Notes under the pieces: generated by a model
The model's input: only the letters and a program-made list of their open reading frames with translations
The model's database searches: none
Told to the model about the DNA's origin: nothing
Source of the DNA: an uncultured Eubacteriales bacterium
GTDB lineage: Bacteria; Bacillota; Clostridia; Christensenellales; CAG-138
Direction: 5' to 3'
Assembly: GCA_902794055.1 (NCBI GenBank)
Contig: CADBGC010000004.1
Span: forward strand, 761 to 38,461
Length of the DNA stretch: 37,701 nucleotides
Translations under genes and position numbers: made by a program
In this document: piece after piece, positions 7,642-15,257 of the stretch
How the letters are laid out: each line of letters opens with the position of its first letter
How positions within the stretch are numbered: position 1 is the stretch's first letter

Positions 7642-8743
7642 ATGGTTTTATTGGAAGAATATCGCCAGCAACTGGCGGCGACCATTGCAGCCCTCAAGCA
7701 GGCGGGTGAATCCCTTTGACCTGGAGGCGCTGACTAAGGAAAAGCAGGAGCTTGAAGCGAAGATGAGCGAAGACGGCTTCTGGAACGACGTTGATGCGGC
7801 GAATAAGGTCAATATTCGCGTCAAGGCTATCGACAACAAGCTCAATAAGTATAACGGTCTTCTCTCCGCGGCCGAGGATATCGAAACGCTTTTCGATATG
7901 GCCGAGGAGGAGGACGATCAGGCGACCGCCGATGAAGCTGTCGCGGAGCTCGAGGATTTCCTCAAAAAAGCCGAGGATTTCCGCATTGCGACGCTGCTTC
8001 GCGGACCCTATGACAGCGCGAACGCCGTTCTCAGCCTGCATGCGGGCGCGGGCGGCACCGAGGCGCAGGATTGGGTCAGCATGCTCTACCGCATGTATAC
8101 CCGCTACGCCGATCGCGCGGGCTTCACCGTTAAGGAGCTCGATCTTCTGGACGGCGACGAAGCGGGCATCAAGTCCGTCACCTTCGAGTGCCAGGGTGAC
8201 AACGCCTATGGCTATCTCAAGGCCGAGAAGGGCGTTCACCGCCTTGTTCGCATATCGCCTTTCGATTCTTCGGGAAGAAGGCACACCTCGTTCGCATCGT
8301 TGGACGTTACGCCCATCTTCGAGGATGACGACAACTCCATCGAGATAAAGCCCGACGATATCCGCATCGACACCTACCGTTCGGGCGGCGCGGGCGGTCA
8401 GAACGTAAACAAGGTTTCGTCCGCTGTTCGCATTACGCATCTTGCAACGGGCATCGTGGTTCAGTGCCAGAACGAGCGCAGCCAGCTTCAGAATAAGGAA
8501 GTTGCGATGCGCATACTCAAGGGTAAGCTCGTTGAGATCAAGGAGCGCGAGCGCATGGAGCAGATGGCCGATATCAAAGGCGAGATGAAGAAGATCGAAT
8601 GGGGCAGCCAGATCAGAAGCTACGTTTTCCAGCCCTATACGATGGTCAAGGATCACCGCACCGGCGAGGAAACGGGCAATATCCAGGCGGTCATGGACGG
8701 CGATCTGGATGCGTTTATACATTCATTCTTAATGAAGTCCTAA
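7642..8743 (+). CDS. prfB: peptide chain release factor 2 (programmed +1 frameshift)
   Basis: RF2 releases peptides at UGA and UAA codons. Translation starts at ATG 7642 (AAAGGAA upstream), runs 25 codons to an in-frame TGA at 7717-7719, and must shift +1 at CTT-TGA-C to continue as Asp-Leu-Glu to 8743. The product is about 367 residues: join(7642..7716, 7718..8743). The shift site is the classic autoregulatory one: low RF2 favours the shift. The protein shows the SPF stop-codon-reading tripeptide ([15 protein letters not shown]) and the catalytic GGQ ([11 protein letters not shown]). ybaB and recR follow. Confidence 0.96.
7702..7720 (+). promoter_or_regulatory. prfB +1 frameshift site
   Basis: The slip codon CTT (7714-7716) is followed by TGA and C, as in other prfB genes. 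Upstream is GCGGGTGA followed by ATCC. The best match to the ribosomal anti-SD is GGTGA, so the SD-equivalent sits about four bases further from CTT than in the textbook AGGGGG-TAT-CTT layout. Confidence 0.85.
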
Positions 8744-8775
8744 CTGCTCGCCGCCACTCGCCGTGGAGGCGTTTG

Positions 8776-8810
8776 GAGAAAAATGCTGCGGCTTGCTTCG
8801 CATTTTTCTC
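8776..8810 (+). terminator. hairpin after prfB
   Basis: Perfect 11-bp stem GAGAAAAATGC / GCATTTTTCTC around a 13-base loop, 33 bases past the prfB stop. The A/T-rich arms resemble an intrinsic terminator. The following sequence is TTATG, so the U-run lies in the stem itself. Confidence 0.55.
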
Positions 8811-8830
8811 TTATGCAGGGGTAATAATCA

Positions 8831-8944
8831 AAGAAATTCCGCAGGAATTTCTACCACAATGTGCCGCAAGGCATACATCACGCGCCGCAAGGCGCACATC
8901 ATGTGCCGCAAGGCACGCATCATGTACCGCAGGTACACATCATT
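8831..8944. repeat. tandem 21-bp compensatory mini-hairpin repeats
   Basis: Four units with a 21-base period start at 8862, 8883, 8904 and 8925. Each has a small palindrome around CCGCAAGG (last unit CCGCAGG) and a nine-base spacer close to CACATCATG. The outer stem pairs covary: TG..CA, CG..CG, TG..CA, TA..TA. A longer related hairpin, AGAAATTCC-GCA-GGAATTTCT, precedes them at 8832-8852. The array ends about ten bases before the ybaB ribosome site. Confidence 0.8.
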
Positions 8945-8963
8945 TTTTCCGGAGGAAAACAAC

Positions 8964-9311
8964 ATGGGTAAATTCAACGGTTTCCGCCCCGGCGGCGGCA
9001 ACATGCAGGACCTTATGCGCCAGGCGCAGAAGATGCAGGAGAACGTTCAGAAGGTTCAGGACGAGGTCGGCAACGCCGAGTTCGAAACCAGTGTCGGAGG
9101 CGGCGCGGTCAAGGTCGTTATCAACGGCAGGAAGGAGTTCAAATCCATCGAGATCAGCCCCGCCGCAGTCGATCCGGACGATATCGAGATGCTGCAGGAT
9201 CTGATCCTCTCCGCCGTCAACGAGGCGATCCGCACCGCGGACGAAACGATGGAGCAGGAGATGGCGAAGGTCACCGGCGGCCTCGGCAATCTCGGCGGCT
9301 TCGGCTTCTGA
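8964..9311 (+). CDS. ybaB: YbaB/EbfC family nucleoid-associated protein
   Basis: A 115-residue DNA-binding dimer of the YbaB/EbfC family, recognised by [20 protein letters not shown] and the [16 protein letters not shown] core. GGAGG at 8951-8955 fixes the ATG at 8964. The frame is open further upstream, but that part only translates the hairpin repeats. The family sits next to recR across Bacteria, as here; the usual dnaX is replaced by prfB. The role is nucleoid organisation or repair support. Confidence 0.93.
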   Translation: MGKFNGFRPGGGNMQDLMRQAQKMQENVQKVQDEVGNAEFETSVGGGAVKVVINGRKEFKSIEISPAAVDPDDIEMLQDLILSAVNEAIRTADETMEQEMAKVTGGLGNLGGFGF

Positions 9312-9340
9312 TTCATAAAAGCCTTTAGTTCCAAGTAAAA

Positions 9341-9928
9341 ATGGAAGCTCTTGATAATCTTATCATAAAACTGAACAGGCTGCCGGGCGTTGGTATAAAA
9401 AGCGCCCAGCGGCTTGCTTTCCATATTCTCGCCATGAGCGATGAGGATGCGCAGGCGCTTGCGGGCTCCATAACCGAGGCGAAAGCGCGCGTTCACTACT
9501 GCCCCGTTTGCGGCAACTTCACCGAAAACGAGCTCTGCTCGGTCTGCGCGGATCAAAAGCGCACGAGCGAGCTTATCTGCGTTGTGGAAAGCGCACGCGA
9601 CGTTATCTTTATGGAGCGCATCCACGAATTTCGCGGCAAATACCACGTTCTCGGCGGCGTACTCTCCCCCATGGACGGCATCGGGCCGGACGAGCTTCGC
9701 ATAAAGGAGCTGCTTTCGCGCATCGAAAACGAGGGCGTGAAGGAGCTTATTCTTGCCACCAATCCGGACGTTGAGGGCGAGGCGACCGCAAGCTATCTTG
9801 CAAAGCTTATAAAGCCCCTCGGCGTTCGCGTTTCAAGGATAGCGCACGGCATACCCATCGGCGGCAATCTTGAGTACGTTGATGACGTTACGCTTGCAAA
9901 GTCGATAGAGAACAGAAGGGAAATGTAA
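9341..9928 (+). CDS. recR: recombination mediator RecR
   Basis: A 195-residue RecR, which works with RecO (and RecF) to load RecA at gaps. It has the N-terminal helix-hairpin-helix (LNRLPGVGIKSAQRLA), a four-Cys zinc finger (CPVCGNFTENELCSVC), a Toprim domain (ICVVESARDVIFME) and the C-terminal Walker-B-like tail (GIPIGGNLEYVDDVTL). It begins 29 bases after ybaB. No good ribosome site precedes the ATG, so translation may depend on coupling to ybaB. It ends the GC-rich housekeeping run; the next gene is AT-richer. Confidence 0.96.
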   Translation: MEALDNLIIKLNRLPGVGIKSAQRLAFHILAMSDEDAQALAGSITEAKARVHYCPVCGNFTENELCSVCADQKRTSELICVVESARDVIFMERIHEFRGKYHVLGGVLSPMDGIGPDELRIKELLSRIENEGVKELILATNPDVEGEATASYLAKLIKPLGVRVSRIAHGIPIGGNLEYVDDVTLAKSIENRREM

Positions 9929-9933
9929 GCTGA

Positions 9934-10392
9934 ATGAAGTTCTTCCTCGGGCTTGAATGTTCCGGCGCGGCGGGTTCAAAGTGGCAAATCATGGCAAATA
10001 TGCTTGAGCCGATATTCAACGCGCATTTTGAGGATAAAGAATACCCTTTTCTTGAAAATATCGGTATCAGCTCCGTCATTATGCAGGATGAATTCATCGA
10101 TGGGTATCCCGAGCGAGTTTATTTTTCAAGGAAGAAAAAGTTTTTCGACGTTCGCCTTCATATTCCCTACAAAGCCTTTTGCTATTCAAAAGGAATCGAG
10201 CGCAGAAGGCTGTATGCCGCTCATATTATCGCCTCGCTGAAGGCTTTTGAAAGCCGCATGAAAACGAAGGAAGAAAAGGCCGCATTATGCGAAATAATCG
10301 GCATAGCGGACGAAATTTTGCAAACATGGCTAAGCATTAAGGATGAGCATGATGACACCGTTAGCCTTTTGCCGCTTGCAAAATCAAAATGA
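9934..10392 (+). CDS. small protein, possibly Imm44-like immunity protein
   Basis: A 152-residue soluble protein beginning five bases after recR. Its layout (MKFFLGLECSG start, then PERVYFSRKKKFFDVRLHIPYKAF, then a helical half) reminds me of the Imm44 immunity-protein family; this is from memory and is tentative. Composition shifts to AT-rich here. Its stop TGA overlaps the ATG of a 28-codon micro-ORF, which in turn overlaps the ABC ATPase start. This suggests one translationally coupled unit. If it is an immunity protein, no cognate toxin is visible in the window. Confidence 0.55.
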   Translation: MKFFLGLECSGAAGSKWQIMANMLEPIFNAHFEDKEYPFLENIGISSVIMQDEFIDGYPERVYFSRKKKFFDVRLHIPYKAFCYSKGIERRRLYAAHIIASLKAFESRMKTKEEKAALCEIIGIADEILQTWLSIKDEHDDTVSLLPLAKSK

Positions 10393-10475
10393 AATCGCAA
10401 GAAAATACAACTCCGCAGAAGCTTTTATTGCACGAACGATTAGAAAGGATGCAACATTCTGCGCAATATCTATGA
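10389..10475 (+). CDS. 28-codon micro-ORF linking two genes by ATGA overlaps
   Basis: The ATG at 10389 overlaps the TGA of the gene before (ATGA), and its own TGA (10473-10475) overlaps the ATG of the ABC ATPase (10472), again as ATGA. The peptide is basic and helix-prone (QKLLLHERLERM, ending HSAQYL). No ribosome site precedes it, so it would rely on reinitiation. It may be a real small protein or simply a coupling device that carries ribosomes across an otherwise untranslated 80-base gap. Confidence 0.45.
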   Translation: MKSQENTTPQKLLLHERLERMQHSAQYL

Positions 10476-11083
10476 CTGAAATTAAGATAGAGCAATTAGT
10501 CTTTTCGTACAACAAATCCGTGCCTTTGATAAAATGCTCGGCTCTCAGCTTGGAGCAGGGAAATATTTATGCTTTAGTCGGATCAAACGGAAGCGGAAAA
10601 ACAACGTTTTTAAAACTGCTTTTGGGATTGCTTAAACCCACCGAAGGCACGATCACCGGAATTGCGGATAATCGGATTGCCTTCGTGCCTGATTACAACG
10701 GACTTTATGAATCGCTTTCCGTTCTTGAAAACATTAAATTCAGATTGAGCTTATACAACAGGCGTTATCGAACCGAGAAACAGAATGTGCTCGAGCTTCT
10801 TTCAAAGTATAAGCTTAGCAATGAGCAAAACAAGCTTGTTCGCGATTTATCGCTCGGTATGAAGAAAAAGGTTGCATTGATATGCGCTATGGCAGTGGAG
10901 CCATCGGTGCTTATTCTTGATGAGCCAACAGGCGGATTGGATGCGGATGCGCAGCATGAGCTCTCGCTGATGCTAAGCCGGTTTATGGATTCCGAACGAA
11001 TCATTATCTGCACCTCTCACGACAGTGAATTTTTGCGCGCACTGCCAAAGTGCCGCATTGTTTCATTCCCGATGGAGCAATAA
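10472..11083 (+). CDS. ABC transporter ATPase subunit
   Basis: A 203-residue nucleotide-binding protein of the ABC-2 / antibiotic-export type. It has Walker A GSNGSGKTT, the signature LSLGMKKKV (the variant common in bacitracin/lantibiotic-type transporters), Walker B VLILDEPTGGLD and switch His in CTSHDSEF. I start at ATG 10472 (MTEIKIEQL); the frame is open upstream but that stretch overlaps the preceding gene and does not look like ABC sequence. The permease partner begins two bases after its stop. Substrate unknown; defence against a peptide or self-immunity is plausible given the neighbour. Confidence 0.88.
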   Translation: MTEIKIEQLVFSYNKSVPLIKCSALSLEQGNIYALVGSNGSGKTTFLKLLLGLLKPTEGTITGIADNRIAFVPDYNGLYESLSVLENIKFRLSLYNRRYRTEKQNVLELLSKYKLSNEQNKLVRDLSLGMKKKVALICAMAVEPSVLILDEPTGGLDADAQHELSLMLSRFMDSERIIICTSHDSEFLRALPKCRIVSFPMEQ

Positions 11084-11084
11084 T

Positions 11085-12296
11085 ATGATTTATGCTATCA
11101 AGACGCAGCTGATTGGAATAATAAGATCGAAAAAACTTGTATGCACGTTGTTATTTGCGCCCGTGATTTTTCTGTTTTGCTCTTTCAATGCAGAAAATGC
11201 TAATTTCCCCGTTTCTTACGTTCTGATTCTATTTGCAGGCTTGATCACAATGTTGAGCAGTGAAATCTTGCATTGGCTAACAATTGATGAAATAAAGGAC
11301 GGCATTTTTGATATCATGCTTATAAGCCCGCTTCCAAAATGGCGGCTGTTAATTTCTAAATTATTCGTTCCCGCTGCAACGGGCGCAGGCATGGCCTTCT
11401 TCACGCTTTTCTTAAACAATCTTCTTACAAGGTATTTCCATTTCGCTGTTTGGCAATTCTCAATGTGGACAACGGTTCTGCTGCTGTTCAGCGCGTGTTT
11501 TTTTGCGGTTCTTGAATTCATAACACTGCTGATAACGAGAAAAAGAAATACCAGTTTGCATTTTTTTCTTTTGGCGCTCGGCGCTTGCGCCACGATGGGG
11601 CTGTTCTACTTAATAGAGCTCCATGCTTATTATGTCTTTATAGCTATAATAACAGTTCTGCTCGCTTCCGGCGTTTATGCTCTGTTTAGACTGCTCAAGT
11701 CCAATCAACGCATCATATCCGATAAGCAAAGATATGTTTTTCCGAATTTATACAGCGCTGCGAACCTTTCTCCACTAAGAGCATTATTCGGAAAGAATCT
11801 ATCCGTATTAAGACTTTACAGATTTTCTGCTTTGCAGCTCGTCATCGCTGCTCTTGCGCCGGTACTTGTTGCCTGCCTTGCTTTTTTGCAGCCTAATCTG
11901 CCGTTTGACATATTTTTAATTTTCTCTTTTGCTGCGATACCTTGTGTTTCAAATATATATCTTGTTTTTTATTCCTTCCTGTATGAAAACAGGAGCAAGG
12001 CAAACGATATGCTTCGGATTATCGGAGTAACTCCGATTGGAAGCATTGCCGAAAAAGCGGTTGCCGCTTGGATCGTATCTTGTGCTCTATGTATAGGCTG
12101 CTGCATAGCAACAAGCCTATTCCTACCCCTGAGCATTAGGGCATTGCTTTTAATGCTTGCCAGCAACTTCGTTTCTTCGCTAATATGCGGTATTCTGTCG
12201 TTTAAAGTCAATTCGTTTAAAGGCGAGAATATCTACAAGGCTCTCATATCTGTGATAGTGCTTGCAGTGCATTGCATTGTGGTTGTTTTGGTCTAA
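11085..12296 (+). CDS. ABC-2 type transporter permease subunit
   Basis: A 403-residue polytopic membrane protein with about ten hydrophobic segments. A cytoplasmic amphipathic start (MIYAIKTQLIGIIRSKK) leads into the first TM, as in ABC-2 permeases, and DEIKDGIFDIMLISPLPKWR resembles the coupling loop of that group. It partners the ATPase just upstream. The start is ATG 11085 (GGAGCAA upstream). A terminator overlaps its stop codon. The AT-rich composition matches the two genes before it. Confidence 0.8.
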   Translation: MIYAIKTQLIGIIRSKKLVCTLLFAPVIFLFCSFNAENANFPVSYVLILFAGLITMLSSEILHWLTIDEIKDGIFDIMLISPLPKWRLLISKLFVPAATGAGMAFFTLFLNNLLTRYFHFAVWQFSMWTTVLLLFSACFFAVLEFITLLITRKRNTSLHFFLLALGACATMGLFYLIELHAYYVFIAIITVLLASGVYALFRLLKSNQRIISDKQRYVFPNLYSAANLSPLRALFGKNLSVLRLYRFSALQLVIAALAPVLVACLAFLQPNLPFDIFLIFSFAAIPCVSNIYLVFYSFLYENRSKANDMLRIIGVTPIGSIAEKAVAAWIVSCALCIGCCIATSLFLPLSIRALLLMLASNFVSSLICGILSFKVNSFKGENIYKALISVIVLAVHCIVVVLV

Positions 12297-12323
12297 CCGC
12301 ACTCAAAGAAGTGCAGTTAGACC
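12290..12323 (+). terminator. intrinsic terminator of the ABC operon
   Basis: GGTCTAAC-C-GCACT pairs with AGTGC-A-GTTAGACC (one mismatch), then GTTTTA. The left arm includes the stop codon of the permease gene. Confidence 0.75.
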
Positions 12324-12344
12324 GTTTTACGTATGTATTCGTTT

Positions 12345-12596
12345 TTATATCCTTATCCGCACCCTGTCGCCGTCCGCGGATTCGATATTCACAAGGTCGA
12401 AATGTCCGTTTTGGCGAACATATTTTTTAACCGCCTTGGCGAGCTTCTGCGCGGTCTCCTCGCTGATCGCGGGCGCATTCTCGGGCTTTGCGTGCCTATT
12501 GGCCATACGCCACACCCACCGCCAGCCTATCGCCGAGGTCGGCACGGCGAGTATTATCGGCAGCTTCATATCATCCGATTTAACGTAGATGCGCAT
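12345..12596 (-). CDS. stand-alone copy of the XRE regulator's C-terminal domain
   Basis: An 83-residue protein whose start codon directly follows the stop of the XRE regulator. Its end (DLVNIESADGDRVRIRI) closely matches the regulator's end (ELVTVDSAEGDHVRIVVE), and its start (MRIYVKSDD) matches the regulator's internal LRVYVDSAD. It therefore looks like a detached duplicate of the regulator's C-terminal domain, without the helix-turn-helix. It has a short hydrophobic stretch (LPIILAVPTSAIGW) but no clear TM helix. Function unknown; it might modulate the regulator by hetero-association. Confidence 0.65.
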   Translation of the reverse strand: MRIYVKSDDMKLPIILAVPTSAIGWRWVWRMANRHAKPENAPAISEETAQKLAKAVKKYVRQNGHFDLVNIESADGDRVRIRI

Positions 12597-13085
12597 TTAC
12601 TCCACCACTATTCGAACATGGTCGCCTTCCGCGCTGTCCACGGTGACGAGCTCGCCGATTATCCCCTGCTCAATGAGCTTGAATATCGCCTTGAAGTCGA
12701 TGCCCTGCGCCCATTTATTGCCCGCAAGCAGGTTCTGCGTTCCGTCGCTTTCAACGAGCACGCGAATGAGCGCCACGGGCAGGTTCACGCGCACTCTGTC
12801 GTTATCCGCGCTGTCCACATATACCCTCAGCGTCAGCTTGTCGATATCGAGCTGCTTTGCATCGGCAAGCATGACCGCATCCTTCTTCACCCTGCCCATC
12901 AGCTCATCGAGCGAGATATCGAAGATCTCCGAGAGCTTCAAAAGCGTGTCGATATCGGGCGAGGTAAGATCGTTTTCCCATTTGGACACCGCCTGCGCCG
13001 AGATATTGAGCTTATCCGCGATGCTGTCCTGAGTCATTCCGCGCTGCTTTCTGAGCGCCGCGAGCCTTGTTCCGAAAGTTTCCAT
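12597..13085 (-). CDS. XRE-family transcriptional regulator
   Basis: 162 residues. Residues 5-62 form a Cro/CI-type helix-turn-helix (LRKQRGMTQDSIADKLNIS, then AVSKWENDLTSPD, then LSEIFDISLDELMG). Residues about 82-162 form a beta-rich domain with internally similar ends (RVYVDSADNDRVRV and TVDSAEGDHVRIVV) that is repeated as the separate 83-residue protein downstream. AGAGAGG lies upstream of the ATG. The target is unknown; the ABC exporter gene transcribed toward it and its own operon are candidates. Confidence 0.85.
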   Translation of the reverse strand: METFGTRLAALRKQRGMTQDSIADKLNISAQAVSKWENDLTSPDIDTLLKLSEIFDISLDELMGRVKKDAVMLADAKQLDIDKLTLRVYVDSADNDRVRVNLPVALIRVLVESDGTQNLLAGNKWAQGIDFKAIFKLIEQGIIGELVTVDSAEGDHVRIVVE

Positions 13086-13175
13086 AATTTTAGCCTCTCT
13101 TTCCGCCGACTTTCCGCCGGCAACGATACGAGTATAGCGTTTTTCACTCCCGTTATGAAGCGACCAGTCGTTGAT

Positions 13176-13204
13176 ATTATAACCTAAAAGTTGATTTTTC
13201 GCTA
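13176..13204 (-). promoter_or_regulatory. possible promoter of the XRE operon
   Basis: A perfect -10 TATAAT (13181-13176, minus strand) is present, but the -35 (TAGCGA at 17 bases) is poor and there is no extended -10. A GTTGAT direct repeat (13170-13175 and 13190-13195) flanks the -10 and could be an operator for autoregulation. Confidence 0.4.
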
Positions 13205-13235
13205 ACCTGTTTGTTGAGTTGGCGGTTTTTGGCGT

Positions 13236-13275
13236 AAAAAAGCCGATGAAGGGCTGTTAAAAGGCTTCATCGGCT
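13236..13275 (-). terminator. intrinsic terminator of the ABC exporter gene
   Basis: Perfect 11-bp stem AGCCGATGAAG / CTTCATCGGCT (13241-13251 and 13265-13275) with a 13-base loop. On the minus strand it is followed by TTTTT (13240-13236), just past the exporter stop. Confidence 0.85.
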
Positions 13276-13280
13276 GTTTC

Positions 13281-15155
13281 TCACTCATGATTGATATAAT
13301 CCGTATCCTCGGTCTCGGTCGGAACGAACTCCTGCTTCACGAGCGCCTTGCTGAACTGCGTTTCGTAGAGCTCGGTATAGGTGCCGCCGCGCTTGACGAG
13401 CTCGGAGTGCACGCCGCGCTCGACTATCTCGCCGTCCTTGACGACCAAAATTTCATCCGCCGCGAGTATGGTTGAGAGCCTGTGCGCGATAAGGATGCTT
13501 GTTCTTTCCTTAATTATGGGATCGATCGCATCCTGTATCTTCTGCTCGGAAATCGAATCGAGCGCGCTGGTGGCTTCATCGAAAATGAGCAGCGCGGGAT
13601 TTTTGAGCAGCACGCGCGCTATCGAGATGCGCTGCTTTTCGCCGCCCGAGAGCTTGAGGCCGCGGTTGCCGACTATCGCGCCAAGGCCGAGCTCCTGCTT
13701 CTCGATGAAGTCGTAGATATTAGCCTTCTTGCAGGCCTCGATCAGCTCCTCGTCGGTCGCATCGGGCTTTGCGTAGAGCAGATTCTCCCTTATCGTGCCG
13801 TTGAAAAGATAGGTCTCCTGGCTCACTATGCCGATATTCTCGCGCAGATGTGCAAGATCCTGTTCGCGCACGTCCACACCGTCGAAGATAACGGCGCCGC
13901 CCTGCACGTCATACAGGCGCGGGATAAGGTTTATCATCGTGCTCTTGCCGCTGCCCGAGGGGCCGACTATCGCAACGCTCTTGCCGCTTTTTAGCGTGAA
14001 GCTGACGTTTTTGAGGATCTGCCGCTCGCTGTCGTATGAAAAATCGACGTTTTTAAACTCCACGCTGCCTGTATTCTTCTCGGTGATAACGGGATTTTCG
14101 GGCTGCTCGATCTCAACGGGCATATCGTAATAATCAAATATTCTCGTGAACAGCGCCATGGAGCGAATCCACTCGACCTGAATATTCAGAAGCGAGTTCA
14201 CGGGGCCGTACATCCTTCCGAGAAGCCCGACAAGCACCGTTATATCACCCACGGTGAGCTTTGAATCGTACTTCATCATCATTATGCCGCCAACGAGGTA
14301 CAGAAGCATCGGGCCGATGCTCGAAAAAGTTGTGATAACGACCATGAACCAGCGGCCCGCCATGCTCTCCTTGAGGTTCAGGCGGATCATTTTGCCGTTT
14401 ACGCTCTCATATTTTGCGTATTCGTGATCCTCCTTGCCGAAGAGCTTGACGAGTAGCTGACCGCTGACCGAGAGGGTCTCATTTAAAATGCCGTTCATCT
14501 CGTCGCTGCACTCCTGCGATTCCCGGGTCAGCTTCCAGCGCGTTTTGCCCGCCATGCGAGTTGGGATAACGAAGAGCGGGATTATCAGCATGCCCACGAC
14601 CGCGAGTATCGGATTCTGTCGAAGCATTATGATTATCGCCGCGATAAGCGTTATCGTGTTCGACAATATCGAGGTGAAGGTGTTCGTTACAACGCGCTCC
14701 ACGCCCGAGATATCGCTCGTCATCCTCGTTATGATATCGCCCTGATTGCTCGAGGTGAAGAAGCGCTGGCTCATCTTTTGAAGATGGCGATACATTTTAT
14801 TACGCATATCGTAGGAGATATGCTGCGCTATCCAGTTGTTGAGGTAGCTTTCGCCGACCTTGATGAGGTTCGAGCCGAGCGTAACGCCGAGCGAAACGAG
14901 TATCAGCGTGATAAGAAGCTTCATATTGCGGCCGATAAGACCGTCATCGATTATCTTACCCGTCAAAACCGAGGGCAGCAGACCGAGCACCGATGAGATC
15001 ACTATAAGTATCAGCACCAGCGCCATCTGCTTCCAATACGGCTTTAGATACGACATTATTCTTTTGATAAGCGGCCATGTGACCTTGGGGCGGTTCTTCT
15101 TCTCCTCCTCGGTCAGAAATCCGCCTCTGCCGTGCATTCCTCCGGGACCTCTCAT
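13281..15155 (-). CDS. ABC exporter, fused permease-ATPase (MsbA/multidrug type)
   Basis: A 624-residue half-transporter expected to work as a homodimer or with a partner. It has six TM helices (about 40-330) and an ATPase domain with Walker A GPSGSGKST, signature LSGGEKQRISIAR, Walker B LLIFDEATSALDS and the His switch in LIAHRLST. The N-terminus is Gly/Arg-rich (MRGPGGMHGRGG), as in several clostridial exporters. AAGGA is placed eight bases before the ATG. No second half-transporter adjoins it. Its own terminator follows at 13236-13275. Substrate unknown: lipid, drug or peptide. Confidence 0.9.
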   Translation of the reverse strand: MRGPGGMHGRGGFLTEEEKKNRPKVTWPLIKRIMSYLKPYWKQMALVLILIVISSVLGLLPSVLTGKIIDDGLIGRNMKLLITLILVSLGVTLGSNLIKVGESYLNNWIAQHISYDMRNKMYRHLQKMSQRFFTSSNQGDIITRMTSDISGVERVVTNTFTSILSNTITLIAAIIIMLRQNPILAVVGMLIIPLFVIPTRMAGKTRWKLTRESQECSDEMNGILNETLSVSGQLLVKLFGKEDHEYAKYESVNGKMIRLNLKESMAGRWFMVVITTFSSIGPMLLYLVGGIMMMKYDSKLTVGDITVLVGLLGRMYGPVNSLLNIQVEWIRSMALFTRIFDYYDMPVEIEQPENPVITEKNTGSVEFKNVDFSYDSERQILKNVSFTLKSGKSVAIVGPSGSGKSTMINLIPRLYDVQGGAVIFDGVDVREQDLAHLRENIGIVSQETYLFNGTIRENLLYAKPDATDEELIEACKKANIYDFIEKQELGLGAIVGNRGLKLSGGEKQRISIARVLLKNPALLIFDEATSALDSISEQKIQDAIDPIIKERTSILIAHRLSTILAADEILVVKDGEIVERGVHSELVKRGGTYTELYETQFSKALVKQEFVPTETEDTDYINHE

Positions 15156-15174
15156 GCTTTAATTCCTTTCAAGT

Positions 15175-15241
15175 GAATAGTGAATAATGAATATTGAATG
15201 ATTGAGGTTGAGATCCCTTCGGGATCTCTTCATTACTATTC
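15175..15241. repeat. long imperfect inverted repeat between msrA and the ABC exporter
   Basis: The outer arms GAATAGTGAATAATGAA (15175-15191) and TTCATTACTATTC (15229-15241) enclose a perfect 8-bp hairpin GAGATCCC-TTC-GGGATCTC (15210-15228). The left arm lies in a run of GTGAATA/ATGAATA-like heptamers. It follows msrA in transcription direction and may end or stabilise that mRNA, but lacks a T-run. Confidence 0.6.
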
Positions 15242-15257
15242 CCCTGCTCCCGCGCCT

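Noticed and set aside
8862..8944. CRISPR array
   Set aside because: Units are contiguous 21-bp repeats with conserved, not unique, spacers and no cas genes nearby.
8763..8963. N-terminal extension of YbaB upstream of 8964
   Set aside because: It would translate the hairpin repeats into Cys/Arg/Lys-rich sequence; the real start has GGAGG and matches the family N-terminus.
10343..10471. longer start for the ABC ATPase at 10343
   Set aside because: The extension overlaps the previous gene by 50 bases and does not resemble ABC sequence; ATG 10472 begins the normal ATPase strand.
11025..11084. longer start for the permease at 11025
   Set aside because: It lies inside the ATPase gene; ATG 11085 has a ribosome site and the usual permease N-terminus.
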